NCBI GenBank assembly: GCA_947375135.1
Contig: CANCER010000001.1
Location: 124,001-188,000 of the forward strand
Direction: 5' to 3'
DNA length: 64,000 bases
Source: Comamonadaceae bacterium
GTDB lineage: Bacteria > Pseudomonadota > Gammaproteobacteria > Burkholderiales > Burkholderiaceae_C
Below the pieces are notes generated by a model that saw only the letters and a list, made by a program, of their open reading frames with translations, searched no databases and was not told where the DNA came from. Position 1 is the stretch's first letter; each line of letters opens with the position of its first letter. The position numbers and the translations under genes were made by a program. Below, piece by piece: positions 1-7,887 of this stretch.

Positions 1-628
1 CCACCAGCAGGTTTTCGAAGTCGGGGATGAGCTTGACCGCGCTCTCGGCGCCAAAGTCCACATAGGCCTCGTCGATGATGACGACAGACCCGCGGTTGTG
101 TTCCAGCAGCTCGCGCAGTTGGCTCAGCGGCAAGGCGATGCCCGTAGGCGCATTGGGGTTGGGCAACACGATGCCGCCGTTAGGCACCTTGTAATCCGCC
201 ACATCCACTTCAAAGCCTGCGGTCAAGGGCACCTGGGTGTAGTCAATGCCGTACAGACCGCACCACACCGGATAAAAGCTGTAGCTGATGTCCGGGTACA
301 GAATCGGCAGCGCGTGCTTGAGCAAGCCCATGAAGGCATGGCCCAGCACCTCGTCAGAGCCATTGCCCAGAAACACCTGGTCTGCGCCCAAGCCGAAATG
401 CGTGGCAATCGCGCCCTTGAGTGCCGTGCCATTCGGATCCGGGTACAGGCGCAGCTTCTCGTTCACGCCATCACGAATGGCCTGCAAAGCGCGCAGCGAA
501 GGCGGATAGGGGCACTCGTTGGTGTTGAGCTTGACCCAACCGTCGGTTTGCGGCTGCTCGCCCGGCACATAGGCCTTGAGCTGGTCTATGCCCGTGCTCC
601 AGAAAGGAGATGTCTTTATTCCGTTCAT
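1..628 (-). CDS. hisC: HisC-type aminotransferase, 5' part only
   Basis: This gene runs off the left edge, so it is missing from the ORF track. Reading the minus strand from the ATG at 628 gives [20 protein letters not shown] and then [35 protein letters not shown] and IDEAYVDFG. These are the ordered landmarks of histidinol-phosphate aminotransferase (fold-type I, PLP-dependent), which interconverts histidinol phosphate and imidazole-acetol phosphate in histidine synthesis. The Schiff-base lysine lies beyond the edge. The start overlaps the pyrB stop as ATGA, so the two are probably translationally coupled. A HisC after pyrB, rather than pyrC, is a little unusual; a relaxed-specificity HisC paralogue is possible. 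Confidence 0.85.
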   Translation of the reverse strand, partial: MNGIKTSPFWSTGIDQLKAYVPGEQPQTDGWVKLNTNECPYPPSLRALQAIRDGVNEKLRLYPDPNGTALKGAIATHFGLGADQVFLGNGSDEVLGHAFMGLLKHALPILYPDISYSFYPVWCGLYGIDYTQVPLTAGFEVDVADYKVPNGGIVLPNPNAPTGIALPLSQLRELLEHNRGSVVIIDEAYVDFGAESAVKLIPDFENLLV

Positions 629-1587
629 GCTTCATTCCCCGCAACAATACTCATTACTGCCATACGCACCGCAATACCAAAGGTCACCTGCGGCAGGATC
701 ACGCTCTGCTGGCCGTCCACCACGGCCGAGTCAATTTCCACCCCGCGGTTGATGGGGCCGGGGTGCATCACGATGGCGTCGGGCTTGGCCAGCTGCAGCT
801 TCTCGGGTGTCAGGCCAAAGCTCTTGAAAAATTCGCTCGTGCTGGGCAGCAGCGCACCGCTCATGCGCTCGTTCTGCAGGCGCAGCATGATGACCACGTC
901 GCAGTCCTTGATGCCCTCTTCCAGCGTGTGGCAAACGCGCACCCCCATCTGCGCCATGTCGGAGGGCACCAGCGTTTTGGGGCCGACCACGCGCACCTCG
1001 GCACAGCCGAGCGTGGTGAGGGCATGGATGTCGGAGCGCGCCACGCGCGAATGCAGCACATCACCGACGATGGCCACCGTAAGGTTGGCAAAGTCTTTCT
1101 TGAAGTGCCGGATGGTGTACATGTCCAGCAGACCCTGTGTCGGGTGGGCGTGGCGCCCGTCTCCGGCGTTGATCACATGGACATGCGGCGCCACATGCTG
1201 GGCAATCAGGTAAGGGGCCCCGGACTCGCCGTGGCGCACGACAAACATGTCGGCGGCCATGGCGGAGAGATTTGCGATGGTGTCCAGCAGCGACTCGCCC
1301 TTGGCCGCGCTGGAGCGCGCGATGTCCAGGTTGATGACGTCAGCCGAGAGCCGCTTCGCCGCAATCTCGAAGGTGGTGCGGGTGCGGGTGCTGTTCTCGA
1401 AGAACAGGTTGAACACACTTTTGCCGCGCAAGAGAGGCACCTTCTTCACCTCGCGGTCGTTCATCGAGACAAAGTTGGTGGCGGTGTCCAGGATGTGGGT
1501 CAGGATGGACTTGGGCAGCCCTTCCACCGACAGCAGGTGGATCAGCTCGCCGTTCTTGTTGAGTTGGGGGTTTCGTTTGTACAACAT
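625..1587 (-). CDS. pyrB: aspartate carbamoyltransferase catalytic chain
   Basis: The 320-residue product is the usual length for the PyrB catalytic chain, which makes carbamoyl aspartate in the second step of pyrimidine synthesis. The carbamoyl-phosphate loop [13 protein letters not shown] is at about residues 60-72. [10 protein letters not shown] and the C-terminal MHPGPINRG are also diagnostic. It lies 2 bp downstream of pyrR and overlaps the aminotransferase start by 4 bp. No regulatory chain (pyrI) is seen next to it. The presence of pyrR in the same operon suggests uridylate-linked control, although I see no clear attenuator. Confidence 0.97.
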   Translation of the reverse strand: MLYKRNPQLNKNGELIHLLSVEGLPKSILTHILDTATNFVSMNDREVKKVPLLRGKSVFNLFFENSTRTRTTFEIAAKRLSADVINLDIARSSAAKGESLLDTIANLSAMAADMFVVRHGESGAPYLIAQHVAPHVHVINAGDGRHAHPTQGLLDMYTIRHFKKDFANLTVAIVGDVLHSRVARSDIHALTTLGCAEVRVVGPKTLVPSDMAQMGVRVCHTLEEGIKDCDVVIMLRLQNERMSGALLPSTSEFFKSFGLTPEKLQLAKPDAIVMHPGPINRGVEIDSAVVDGQQSVILPQVTFGIAVRMAVMSIVAGNEA

Positions 1588-1589
1588 GG

Positions 1590-2120
1590 CTAGCCGGCTT
1601 TCACTTCAAAACTAAACACGCCCGCGTCGCTGCGCGCCAAGGCCAGCGACTGCTGCTCGCCCAGTGCCACGCGTGCGGCGGCAAAGTCGGCCTGCACCGG
1701 CAGTTGGCGTCCGCCCCGGTCCACCAGCACCGCCAGCTTGACGCTGGCCGGGCGGCCGTAGTCAAACAGCTCGTTGATCACGGCGCGCAGCGTGCGGCCG
1801 GTGTAGAGCACATCGTCCAGGATCAGGATGTGGGCGCCGTTCACATCAAACGGCAACTGGGTCTGCGCGCTGCTGGCCAGGCCGCGCTTGGCAAAGTCGT
1901 CGCGGTGCATGGCCGAGGAAATCACGCCCGGTTTGCCGCTCAGGTTCAGGTCGCGCTGCAAGCGCTCCACCAACCAGGCGCCGCCGGAGGTAATGCCCAC
2001 CAGTCTGGTATCGGCTCGGCACAGCATCTGCACGCCGCGCAGCAGCTCTTGGTAGAGCGCCTCGGCATCTAAAAACAAAGCGCCGATTGTCGCGGCGCCG
2101 GGATGTGCGTCCTTGTCCAT
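1590..2120 (-). CDS. pyrR: PyrR-type phosphoribosyltransferase / pyr regulator
   Basis: 176 residues carrying the type I PRPP-binding loop [16 protein letters not shown] around residues 96-111, the hallmark of PyrR. PyrR proteins have uracil phosphoribosyltransferase activity and, in Gram-positives, bind pyr mRNA. In Betaproteobacteria the RNA-binding role is not established, so the regulatory function is inferred from family and position. The ATG at 2120 abuts the ruvX stop, and pyrB follows after 2 bp, so the four genes from yqgE to pyrB look like one transcript. Confidence 0.93.
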   Translation of the reverse strand: MDKDAHPGAATIGALFLDAEALYQELLRGVQMLCRADTRLVGITSGGAWLVERLQRDLNLSGKPGVISSAMHRDDFAKRGLASSAQTQLPFDVNGAHILILDDVLYTGRTLRAVINELFDYGRPASVKLAVLVDRGGRQLPVQADFAAARVALGEQQSLALARSDAGVFSFEVKAG

Positions 2121-2545
2121 TACAGACTCCTTAAAAATTGTTCGAGGATGATGCAGGCCGATGCCGCATCGGCATCCTTGGCGCCGCTGGCCAGGGCCTC
2201 GGTGGTGCTGTAGCGCTCGTCCACCTCAAACACCGGCAGCTTGAAGCGGCCATGCAACTGGCGGCCGAACTTCCTGGCGCGCGCCGTGTTTTCGTGGGCG
2301 GCACCGTCCGGGTGGTAGGGCACGCCGATGACGATGGCATCGGGCTGCCACTCTTTGATCTGCTTTTCAATAAGCACAAAGCGCGCGTCGCCCTGCGCAT
2401 GCACCGAGCCCTGTGGCTGCGCCGTGCCCATCAGGCGGTTGCCCACAGCCACGCCGGTGCGTTTTTCGCCATAGTCAAAGGCGATGAAGGTGGTAAGTGT
2501 GGCGGGAACGGTCACGGGTACGCTGTCGCCGGCTGGGGCGCTCAT
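2120..2545 (-). CDS. ruvX: YqgF/RuvX family Holliday junction resolvase-like protein
   Basis: 141 residues with an RNase H-like fold signature. FIAFDYGEKRTGVAVGN near residues 21-35 contains the first catalytic Asp, IVIGVPYHPDG the middle strand, and VFEVDERYST / DADAASACIILEQFL the C-terminal acidic region. The family acts on 16S rRNA 5'-end maturation (E. coli YqgF) and has been proposed as a Holliday junction resolvase. The start overlaps the yqgE stop by 4 bp. The N-terminal 15 residues before the conserved core are longer than in many homologues, so a later start is possible. Confidence 0.93.
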   Translation of the reverse strand: MSAPAGDSVPVTVPATLTTFIAFDYGEKRTGVAVGNRLMGTAQPQGSVHAQGDARFVLIEKQIKEWQPDAIVIGVPYHPDGAAHENTARARKFGRQLHGRFKLPVFEVDERYSTTEALASGAKDADAASACIILEQFLRSL

Positions 2546-3141
2546 GCGTGCCCGATCTGGCTGGAAATCATCCAGGACTGCAGGCCCAGCAGGCTCAGCG
2601 CGCGCTCGTAACGCTCGGCCACCGGGGTGTCAAAAATCACTTCGCGGGTGGCGTCCACCGTCAGCCAGCTGTTTTCGCCCAGTTCGGACTCCAGTTGCCC
2701 CTCGCCCCAGGCGGAGTAGCCCAGCGTGATCAACACCTTTTGCGGGCCGCCGCCGCCGGCCAGGGCTTCGAGCACGTCTTTGGAGGTGGTCATTTCCAGC
2801 CCGCCGGGAATGCGCATGGTGGAGGCATACAGCGCCTCGCTGTGGTTGTCAGCGCCGACAAACAGGGACTCGTGCAGCACAAAGCCGCGCTCGGTCTGCA
2901 CCGGGCCACCCTGAAATACCGGCGTATCGGACAGGTCAGCGCGCTTGAGGCCCAGCTCCACCTTGCCGAACAAGGCGGGCAGCAGCATATCGGCCGGTTT
3001 GTTGATGACCAGGCCCAGGGCGCCGCGCGGTGTGTGCTCGCACACATAGACCACGCTTTTGCCGAACAGGGCATCTTCCAGACCCGGCATGGCGATCAGA
3101 AAGTGGTTGGTGAGATTGATGGGTGCAGAATCGCCGGTCAT
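2542..3141 (-). CDS. yqgE: YqgE/AlgH family protein
   Basis: 199 residues beginning MTGDSAPINLTNHFLIAMPG and continuing FGKSVVYVCEHTPRGALGLVINKP, typical of the YqgE/AlgH family (DUF179). The family has a structural fold but no settled biochemical role; it is widely found upstream of yqgF/ruvX, exactly as here. It is the first gene of the minus-strand yqgE-ruvX-pyrR-pyrB-hisC set. Its start faces the divergent photolyase gene only 21 bp away, so their promoters must overlap. Confidence 0.93.
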   Translation of the reverse strand: MTGDSAPINLTNHFLIAMPGLEDALFGKSVVYVCEHTPRGALGLVINKPADMLLPALFGKVELGLKRADLSDTPVFQGGPVQTERGFVLHESLFVGADNHSEALYASTMRIPGGLEMTTSKDVLEALAGGGGPQKVLITLGYSAWGEGQLESELGENSWLTVDATREVIFDTPVAERYERALSLLGLQSWMISSQIGHA

Positions 3142-3162
3142 GTCTTCATTTTAGCGGCTCGT

Positions 3163-4626
3163 ATGCAATCAACTTATTCACTCGGACTGGTCTGGCTGCG
3201 GCGCGACCTGCGCCTGCAAGATAACCCGGCTTTGGCCGCTGCGCTGGCGCAATGCACACGCGTTCTGTGCGTTTTTGTGTACGACAAGGCGATTCTGGAC
3301 ACCCTGCCGCGCCAGGACCGGCGCGTGGAATTCATCCACGCCTCGCTGCTGGAAGTGGACGCCGGCGTGCGGGCTGCGGCCGGTGATGCGGCAGCAGGCC
3401 TGATCGTGCGGCACGGGCTAGCCCAAGACGAGATTCCCGCACTGGCACAAGCGCTCGGAGTGCAGGCCGTATTTGCCGCCAAAGACTATGAACCGCAGGC
3501 CCTGCAGCGCGACGCGCTTGTGCGTCAGGCCTTGCAGGCCCAGGGCATCGCCTTTGTGCAAATGAAGGACCATGTGGTTCTGGAGGAGCGCGAGCTGCTC
3601 ACGCAGACCGGCAAGCCCTATGGCGTGTTCACGCCCTATCTGCGTGCCTGGCTGGCCAAGCTGGGGCCCTCGCCGCTGCCGGTGCACACATTGCCTGCGC
3701 ACTGCCCGCAACTGGCAGCACGTCCGGCACCCTACGCCACCGACCTGCCCACGCTGCAGGACATTGGCTTCGAGCCCACCAACCTCAAGACCCTGGCCAT
3801 TCCCACCGGCATGTCGGGCGCTGCTGCCCTGCTGCAGGACTTTGTGGAGCGCATGGACCGCTACGACGAAACGCGCAACTTCCCCGCCGTCAAAGGCCCG
3901 AGCTACCTGGGCGTGCATTTGCGCTTTGGCACCGTGTCCATCCGCCACCTGGTGAACCTGGCGCGTCAACATGTGGCACAGGGCAGCGCAGGCGCGCAAA
4001 CCTGGCTGGCCGAGCTGGTGTGGCGCGACTTTTATGTGCAGATTCTGGCCAACTTCCCGCGCGTGGCCACCGGCGCCTTCAAGCCGGAATATGACGCGAT
4101 TCAATGGGAAGAAGGCGACACCGCCGAAGACCTGTTTGACGCCTGGTGCAAGGGGCGCACCGGTTACCCGCTGGTGGACGCCGCCATGGCCCAGCTGAAC
4201 CAGACCGGCTATATGCACAACCGCCTGCGCATGGTGGCCGGCAGTTTTCTGGTCAAACACCTGGGGCTGGACTGGCGCTGGGGCGAGCGCTACTTTGCCC
4301 AACAGCTGAACGACTTTGACCTGTCAGCCAACAACGGCGGCTGGCAGTGGGTGAGCTCCAGCGGCTGCGATGCCCAGCCCTACTTCCGCATCTTCAACCC
4401 CATCACCCAGAGTGAAAAGTTCGACGCCCAGGGCAAGTTCATCAAGCGCTACCTGCCGGCCCTCAAAGGCTTGAGCGACAAGTCCATCCACGCGCCCTGG
4501 GCGGCCAAGCCGCTGGAGTTGCAGGCCGCCGGCATCACACTGGGGGTGGACTACCCGCTGCCGGTGGTCGACCATGCCAGGGCGCGGGCGCGCACGCTGC
4601 TGCGCTACGGGGTGGTGAAGAAGTAG
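3163..4626 (+). CDS. phrB: class I CPD photolyase (cryptochrome/photolyase family)
   Basis: From the ATG at 3163 the product is 487 residues; the upstream part of the track ORF is antisense to yqgE and is not coding. The N-terminal photolyase domain starts LGLVWLRRDLRLQDNPAL. The FAD-binding half contains NFPAVKGPSYLGVHLRFGT, WRDFYVQILANFPRV and the signature NNGGWQWVSSSGCDAQPYFR. This matches light-dependent repair of cyclobutane pyrimidine dimers, which fits a phototroph exposed to sunlight. It stands alone, with a strong terminator after it. Confidence 0.95.
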   Translation: MQSTYSLGLVWLRRDLRLQDNPALAAALAQCTRVLCVFVYDKAILDTLPRQDRRVEFIHASLLEVDAGVRAAAGDAAAGLIVRHGLAQDEIPALAQALGVQAVFAAKDYEPQALQRDALVRQALQAQGIAFVQMKDHVVLEERELLTQTGKPYGVFTPYLRAWLAKLGPSPLPVHTLPAHCPQLAARPAPYATDLPTLQDIGFEPTNLKTLAIPTGMSGAAALLQDFVERMDRYDETRNFPAVKGPSYLGVHLRFGTVSIRHLVNLARQHVAQGSAGAQTWLAELVWRDFYVQILANFPRVATGAFKPEYDAIQWEEGDTAEDLFDAWCKGRTGYPLVDAAMAQLNQTGYMHNRLRMVAGSFLVKHLGLDWRWGERYFAQQLNDFDLSANNGGWQWVSSSGCDAQPYFRIFNPITQSEKFDAQGKFIKRYLPALKGLSDKSIHAPWAAKPLELQAAGITLGVDYPLPVVDHARARARTLLRYGVVKK

Positions 4627-4717
4627 ACGCTGAGGCAGCGGGTGGAAATAGCGTCCGGGTTGGCCACTTGATATCGGATTGCACCAAACGGGGCTCAGCG
4701 CCTCTTAGGCTGGCCCC

Positions 4718-4751
4718 ATGAAACGGGGGGGCATAGCCCCCGTTTCATTTT
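4718..4751. terminator. bidirectional Rho-independent terminator between phrB and the puc operon
   Basis: A perfect 12-bp inverted repeat, ATGAAACGGGGG and CCCCCGTTTCAT, with a short loop is followed by TTTT on the plus strand. The genes on either side converge (photolyase plus, pucC cluster minus), so it can end both transcripts. The minus side lacks a matching strong U-run. Confidence 0.85.
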
Positions 4752-4865
4752 TCACTCACGGGTCTTTTTGTTCTCCTCGGGCTTGAACGGCCGGTTGAGC
4801 CAGTTAGCGAGCTTGAAAAAGACCAGCAGGGCGAAAAGCAAGATAACGGGCAATGCAGATTTCAT
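4752..4865 (-). CDS. 37-residue single-TM protein at the end of the puc operon
   Basis: Too short for the track as its own ORF. An ATG at 4865 follows a strong AAGGAG with 5-nt spacing and encodes MKSALPVILLFALLVFFKLA, one hydrophobic helix, then a basic/acidic tail NRPFKPEENKKTRE. It starts 56 nt after the pucC stop and ends at the operon terminator. I do not recognise the family. By position and size it could be a small LH2-associated or assembly polypeptide, comparable in kind to the extra small subunits reported for some purple bacterial antennae, but that is inference. Confidence 0.7.
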   Translation of the reverse strand: MKSALPVILLFALLVFFKLANWLNRPFKPEENKKTRE

Positions 4866-4921
4866 GGTGTCTCCTTGGGGTTGGGGTTGCTTGGGTATTT
4901 CACATGATTCGCGCCGGGCCA

Positions 4922-6295
4922 TCAAGCCCCGCGCGTGCGGCCTGGCCTCAGCAACGGGAACATGGCCACCAGAGTGGCGCACAGCAGCAACACTTCGAGG
5001 CTGTACACGCTGTGGTAGCCGGTGGCGGAATCGGTGGCATGGGCCACGGTGTCGCGCAGCACGCCACCACAGGCCATGGCCAGACCGGCACAGGTGGCCT
5101 GTACCGCGCCCCAGGCGCCCAAGGCAAGGCCGGCCTGGTCTTTGGGGGCCAGATTCATGGTGGCCGTCAGGGTGCCGTGGCCGAACATGCCCGCGCCCTG
5201 CCCGATCAAAAAGGTACCCACCGCAAACAAGGGAGCAGACAACAGGGGCGCCGAGCCGATCACGGCCAAAAACGCAGGGATGCCCGTGCCCACGCCCAGC
5301 GCCGCCATGCGAAACGGGTCCATGCCGCGACCGAGTGCGCGCGAGGCCCAGGCAAAACCGGTCAGACCGCCAAAGGCCAGGGTGGCGGTGAGTGTGGTGG
5401 TGGCCGACACACTGAGGTGCAAAATTTCGCCGCCAAAGGGCTCCAGCAAAACGTCCTCCATGGAGAACGCCATGGTGCCCACGCCCAGCACCAGCAGGCG
5501 CCGCACCGCATGACCACCGCTGCAAAACAGCTTCCAGGATTCCTGAAAGCTGGCGTCGGCCTGCTGCGCGGCCCGGCGCGCATGACCGCGCGCCTCCTGC
5601 TTCCACAGCGCCACCACGTTCAGCACCAGGGTGGTCAGCGCCGCACCTTGTATCACCTGGACCAGGCGTGCCGGGCTGTAGTCGGCCAGCAGTTGTCCAA
5701 AAAAGAATGCGCTGCAAATCATGCCCACCAGCAGCATGACGCACATCAGACCCACCACCTGCGGGCGGGACTGGGGGGCAGCGAGATCCGTGGCCAGTGC
5801 CAAGCCCACGGTCTGCGTGGTGTGCAGGCCCGCGCCCACCAGCAAAAAGGCCACGCCGGCACCCAGATGGCCTATCCAGGCCGGCGCTTGTGCCGCCTGG
5901 CCGCCGCCGGCCAGCACCAGGAGCGCAAACGGCATGATGGCAAAGCCGCCGAACTGCAGCATGGTGCCCATCCAGATATAAGGCACGCGCCGCCAGCCCA
6001 AGGCGGAACTGTGCTGGTCGGACTTGAAGCCGATCAGGGCGCGCAAGGGCGCAAAGAAAAGAGGAAGCCCCACCATCACCGAGACCAGCGCCGTGGGCAC
6101 CTTGAGCTCGACAATCATGACGCGGTTGAGTGTGCCCACCAGCAGCACAATGGCTATGCCAACCGACACCTGGAACAAAGACAAACGCAACAGTCGCGAC
6201 AGCGGCAACGCGGCCGTGGCCACATCGGCGAACGGCAAAAAGCGCGGACCCACAGAGGCCCAGGCATGCACGAGTTTGCGGCTGAGGGAGTTCAT
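4922..6295 (-). CDS. pucC: PucC-type LH2 assembly transporter (BCD/MFS family)
   Basis: The 457-residue protein has about twelve hydrophobic segments and reads MNSLSRKLVHAWASVGPRFL then LPLSRLLRLSLFQVSVGIA, VPYIWMGTMLQFGGFAIMPF and SMEDVLLEPFGGEILHLSV, characteristic of the PucC/LhaA family. These inner-membrane proteins are needed for accumulation of LH complexes and probably deliver or shepherd bacteriochlorophyll. I chose MNSL at 6295 over the MPGP start six codons upstream by comparison with family N-termini. It follows pucBA, supporting PucC rather than LhaA (normally next to puhA). Confidence 0.95.
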   Translation of the reverse strand: MNSLSRKLVHAWASVGPRFLPFADVATAALPLSRLLRLSLFQVSVGIAIVLLVGTLNRVMIVELKVPTALVSVMVGLPLFFAPLRALIGFKSDQHSSALGWRRVPYIWMGTMLQFGGFAIMPFALLVLAGGGQAAQAPAWIGHLGAGVAFLLVGAGLHTTQTVGLALATDLAAPQSRPQVVGLMCVMLLVGMICSAFFFGQLLADYSPARLVQVIQGAALTTLVLNVVALWKQEARGHARRAAQQADASFQESWKLFCSGGHAVRRLLVLGVGTMAFSMEDVLLEPFGGEILHLSVSATTTLTATLAFGGLTGFAWASRALGRGMDPFRMAALGVGTGIPAFLAVIGSAPLLSAPLFAVGTFLIGQGAGMFGHGTLTATMNLAPKDQAGLALGAWGAVQATCAGLAMACGGVLRDTVAHATDSATGYHSVYSLEVLLLCATLVAMFPLLRPGRTRGA

Positions 6296-6359
6296 GGCAA
6301 CAGGTCCGGGCAAGAGGACCTAAGCCTTGCGGCTTGGGTCACTGCTTGCCCTGAAGGGA

Positions 6360-6575
6360 CTACTTTTTCACCGGGGCTTCTACCGCAGGGGGAGCTGCGG
6401 TAGCCATGGCGACCACGGCAGGCTTGCCTGCACCGCCATTCAGAAAGCCTTTGACCCAGGTGGTGTTGCTCACGATAGCGAGGTGAACACTGAATGAGGC
6501 AACGGCGACTGCGCCCAGAAACACCGGGATGCCCACGGCCGGATTGACCACCGTCCAAATTTTTCCGTAAATCAT
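6360..6575 (-). CDS. pucA: LH2 alpha polypeptide
   Basis: 71 residues starting MIYGKIWTVVNPAVGIPVFL, the LH2 alpha N-terminus, with a transmembrane helix containing the bacteriochlorophyll-ligating His in ASFSVHLAIVSNTTW. An Ala/Pro-rich C-terminal tail (AMATAAPPAVEAPVKK) is longer than in Rhodobacter LH2 alpha and resembles the extended alpha tail known from Rubrivivax. It starts 10 nt after pucB, forming the usual pucBA pair of the B800-850-type peripheral antenna. Confidence 0.96.
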   Translation of the reverse strand: MIYGKIWTVVNPAVGIPVFLGAVAVASFSVHLAIVSNTTWVKGFLNGGAGKPAVVAMATAAPPAVEAPVKK

Positions 6576-6585
6576 GTGCAGTCTC

Positions 6586-6735
6586 CTATTTCAGCCAGGG
6601 TGAATAGATATAGGCCAGCAGATGGGCGAACGCGGCAATCATGCCGAATATCTGCGTACCCTGGATGAGATGCCGATGGATCTCCTCCGACTCAGCCACG
6701 GTAAGACCCGTTGGCCCCACTTTTTCGTCAGCCAT
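6586..6735 (-). CDS. pucB: LH2 beta polypeptide
   Basis: From the ATG at 6735 (SD AAGGAG upstream) the product is 49 residues, MADEKVGPTGLTVAESEEIH and then GMIAAFAHLLAYIYSPWLK. The LTxxESEEIH motif and the His in AAFAHLLAY are the beta-polypeptide hallmarks (ligand to the B850 bacteriochlorophyll). The track ORF begins earlier at 6810, but that extension does not resemble the family. The 90 bp before it, after crtC, must contain any separate puc promoter; I see no TGT-N12-ACA there. Confidence 0.96.
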   Translation of the reverse strand: MADEKVGPTGLTVAESEEIHRHLIQGTQIFGMIAAFAHLLAYIYSPWLK

Positions 6736-6825
6736 AGTTTTTTCTCCTTGCAAGACGATCACTACGTGCACAACCCGCACGGTGGGTATCGGCGGCCCCA
6801 ATGGCCACAAATTCTTTTCTTCGCA

Positions 6826-7887
6826 TCACGTCCGCCGGGGCATGCGCCAGGGCAGCATGGCGCGCACCACAGGCGAGACCAGCCGGGGGATGGAGAGCGA
6901 TTCGTGGAAGCTGGTGACGGTCTCCCCCAGCAATTCACTTTTCAACAGCGCACGCTGGTAGAACGGTGTGTCTTCCAGCTGTTCATGGATATGCACCGGT
7001 GCGTCGCTGCGCATGCCCCGCGCCAAGCGCCACCGGGTGGGTGCCAGTGCGTGCCGGGGTGGCGCTGCGAAGGGCTGCACAGAGCCGTCGGTGCCGAAGC
7101 GCAAAGCCAGCATGCGTTCGCTGCGATCGGGGTACTGCATGTCGTAGAGCACCGTCGTGCTGCCGTCACGCATGCGGCTGCGGGACCAGTCCCAGGAATG
7201 GAAGGCGCGCTCGATGGGCTCTTCGCCTTCGTTGGAATCCAGATAGGCGTCTCCGCTCCAGCGCTGGGCCGGTGCATCCAGCGCCACTTCAATGCGTGCC
7301 GAAGGCGCCAGCGGGCCCCAGCGGTGTTTGGCAGCGGCGTCCAGCGGGGTGCTGAAATCAAACAGGCGCTGCGGCTCCAACCGGATGTGCCCGCGTATGC
7401 GCTGCGGGATGGGCACGCACACTTCGTCAATCTGAACCTGCAGTGCCTGGCCGTCCCAGTGCATCTGGCTCGGACCTATGTCAAAGCGGGTGGCGTCGCG
7501 GTGGCACAGGCGCCGCCCGCGTTCGGTCATGCTCCAGCGGCGGGCATTGCGGCTGTAAAGCGCCACATTCAGGCAGCAAAAGTTGTCAGGGTCCACACCC
7601 GGCCTGCTGCGCCCCCAGGCGTAGTACGGTGAGAAGACGCTGCCCACAAAAGCAATCATGGTGAGCCCCAGCGTGCCGTCATCGCTGACGGCATCGACGT
7701 ACCACCAGAGGTACCCGCCGGGCGCAACCGCCTGGTCGAAGCAAGGTGCTCCAGCACGGCTTCGGCCGCCAGACGTCCCGACAGGGCTGCCATCGGCACG
7801 CCAGGCCCCGGATGGGTGCTGCCACCCGCCAGGTACAGCCCCGGTATCGGGCAGACAGCGCCCGGACGTGAAAAGATGCTCAGCCAT
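6826..7887 (-). CDS. crtC: acyclic carotenoid 1,2-hydratase (hydroxyneurosporene synthase)
   Basis: The core GGYLWWYVDAVSDDGTLGLT, AFVGSVFSPYYAWGR and the later AFHSWDWSRSR identify CrtC, which adds water to the terminal double bond of neurosporene or lycopene derivatives in the spheroidene pathway. The start is uncertain: conserved sequence begins inside crtD, where no ATG or GTG exists close by. The ATG at 7887 gives 353 residues and a 232-bp overlap with crtD. A non-canonical start, or a sequencing frameshift, would shorten the overlap. It ends the crtA-crtD-crtC set before pucB. Confidence 0.87.
   Translation of the reverse strand: MAEHLFTSGRCLPDTGAVPGGWQHPSGAWRADGSPVGTSGGRSRAGAPCFDQAVAPGGYLWWYVDAVSDDGTLGLTMIAFVGSVFSPYYAWGRSRPGVDPDNFCCLNVALYSRNARRWSMTERGRRLCHRDATRFDIGPSQMHWDGQALQVQIDEVCVPIPQRIRGHIRLEPQRLFDFSTPLDAAAKHRWGPLAPSARIEVALDAPAQRWSGDAYLDSNEGEEPIERAFHSWDWSRSRMRDGSTTVLYDMQYPDRSERMLALRFGTDGSVQPFAAPPRHALAPTRWRLARGMRSDAPVHIHEQLEDTPFYQRALLKSELLGETVTSFHESLSIPRLVSPVVRAMLPWRMPRRT

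Noticed and set aside
2497-3162. N-terminal 222 codons of the photolyase ORF
   Set aside because: They are antisense to yqgE, and the photolyase domain starts exactly at the ATG at 3163.
4853-6403. 516-codon plus-strand ORF over pucC
   Set aside because: Antisense shadow of PucC, with no domain or ribosome site.
6736-6825. PpsR-type site before pucB
   Set aside because: I looked for TGT-N12-ACA on both strands and found no match in the 90 bp.
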